From the NCBI GenBank assembly GCA_030538175.1, contig JAUNUL010000042.1, forward strand, positions 1 to 13,448: a stretch of DNA of 13,448 nucleotides, given 5' to 3'. This stretch comes from Propionibacteriaceae bacterium. Lineage in GTDB: Bacteria; Actinomycetota; Actinomycetes; Propionibacteriales; Propionibacteriaceae. Below the pieces are notes generated by a model. It searched no databases, was not told the DNA's origin, and saw only the letters and a program-made list of their open reading frames with translations. Positions within the stretch are counted from its first letter, which is position 1, and each line of letters opens with the position of its first letter. The position numbers and the translations under genes are program-made. Positions 12,515 to 13,448 of this stretch are shown here, piece by piece.

Positions 12515-13448
12515 CCGGCATCCCCAACGTCCTGGCCACCCGCTATGCGTCGCCGGCGATGCGGGCGATCTGGTCGCCAGAGGAGAAGATCCGCGCCGAG
12601 CGTCGCCTGTGGCTCGCGGTGCTCGCGGCCCAGCGAGACCTCGGGGTCGACTTCGGCGGCGATGACCCCGATGCGGTGATCGCGGCGTACGAGAAGGTTC
12701 TCGACCAGGTCGATCTGGACTCGATCGCTGACCGCGAGCGGGTGACCAAGCACGACGTGAAGGCCCGGATCGAGGAGTTCAACGCCCTCGCCGGTCATGA
12801 GCACGTGCACAAGGGCATGACCAGTCGGGACCTGACGGAGAACATCGAGCAATATCAGGTGCTGGCGTCCCTGCGGCTGGTGCGGGATCGGATCGTCGCG
12901 ACGCTGGTCGCGTTGTCCGGGCTGGCTGGCCGCTATGGCGCGCTCGCGATGGCGGGGCGCTCGCACAACGTGGCCGCCCAGATCACCACCCTGGGCAAGC
13001 GCTTCGCGACGGCGACGGATGAGCTGTTGGTGGCGTACGAACGCATCAACGAACTCATCGACCGCTATCCGCTGCGCGGCATCAAGGGCCCGGTTGGGAC
13101 GAGCCAGGACATGCTCGACCTGCTCGGCGGTGACGCTGACAAGCTCGCTGAGCTCGAACAGCGGATCGCCGACCAGCTCGGCTTCCAGCGGGTGCTGACA
13201 TCGACCGGCCAGGTCTATCCGCGGTCGCTGGACTGGGACGTCGTGACGTCGCTGGCCCAGGTCGCCGCGGCCCCGAGCAATGTCGCCACCTCGATCCGGC
13301 TGATGGCCGGCCACGAGCTGGTGACCGAGGGGTTCAAGCCCGGCCAGGTCGGCTCGTCGGCGATGCCGCACAAGATGAACACCCGCTCCTGCGAGCGGGT
13401 CAACGGCCTGCAGGTGGTGCTGCGCGGCTACGGCTCGATGGCCGCCGA
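12511..13448 (+). CDS. purB: adenylosuccinate lyase, 5' part (312 codons, continues beyond window)
   Basis: It belongs to the fumarase/aspartase superfamily; PurB cleaves SAICAR to AICAR and adenylosuccinate to AMP, so it serves both the main pathway and the step after PurA. The frame opens at GTG 12511, which overlaps the purD stop (GTGA), and stays open to the last base without a stop. Visible blocks are KHDVKARIEEF (residues 80-90), HKGMTSRDLTEN (100-111), GRSHNVAAQ (about 149-157), IKGPVGTSQD and the superfamily signature GSSAMPHKMN (281-290), which carries the catalytic serine. A G-rich stretch (12494-12501) may act as ribosome binding site. The missing C-terminus should be roughly 150-170 residues if the protein has the usual length for actinobacteria. 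The gene looks intact as far as seen. Confidence 0.96.
   Translation, partial: MTGIPNVLATRYASPAMRAIWSPEEKIRAERRLWLAVLAAQRDLGVDFGGDDPDAVIAAYEKVLDQVDLDSIADRERVTKHDVKARIEEFNALAGHEHVHKGMTSRDLTENIEQYQVLASLRLVRDRIVATLVALSGLAGRYGALAMAGRSHNVAAQITTLGKRFATATDELLVAYERINELIDRYPLRGIKGPVGTSQDMLDLLGGDADKLAELEQRIADQLGFQRVLTSTGQVYPRSLDWDVVTSLAQVAAAPSNVATSIRLMAGHELVTEGFKPGQVGSSAMPHKMNTRSCERVNGLQVVLRGYGSMAA

Overview
The window is chromosomal DNA of a high-GC actinobacterium. The signs are strong G/C bias at third codon positions, many GTG starts, TANNNT-type -10 boxes 6-7 nt before start codons (leaderless genes), a DUF3151 gene beside purA, and a class II fructose-bisphosphate aldolase. A member of the Propionibacteriales or a neighbouring order seems plausible, but the sequence does not fix the genus.

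Layout. 1-87 is the tail of a Gln/Gly/Pro-rich protein. 345-671 is a DUF2853 protein, which converges with a DedA-family membrane protein (764-1465, minus) on a perfect 17-bp bidirectional terminator stem. dedA is divergent from a SpoU/TrmH RNA methyltransferase (1489-2121), with only 23 bp between the two start codons. A two-helix membrane protein with a possible PH-like C-terminus (2207-2887) and class II fructose-bisphosphate aldolase (3003-4037) follow, then a strong terminator and a pair of 35-bp direct repeats.

4248-6841 (minus) is an accessory module. An N6-adenine (gamma-type) DNA methyltransferase is followed, through an ATGA overlap, by a putative restriction endonuclease with a PD-(D/E)xK-like site whose acidic residue appears displaced. 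The tyrosine codon choice of this module differs from that of the flanking housekeeping genes, which supports horizontal acquisition. Next come a DUF485 gene and an acetate/monocarboxylate symporter gene (9025-7074, minus), a standard two-gene uptake operon.

From 9208 rightwards everything is on the plus strand: a possible 35-codon leaderless small ORF, DUF3151, purA, purD and the 5' part of purB. purA and purB act on the IMP-to-AMP branch (purB also acts earlier), and purD performs the second step of de novo purine synthesis. purD and purB overlap by four bases.

The best candidates for something undescribed are the restriction-modification pair with its unusual catalytic arrangement, the leaderless small ORF before DUF3151, the symmetric overlapping -10 boxes between dedA and trmH, and a cluster of CAATGG/CCATTG half-sites upstream of the symporter operon. 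No CRISPR array, tRNA, rRNA, transposase or riboswitch was recognised.
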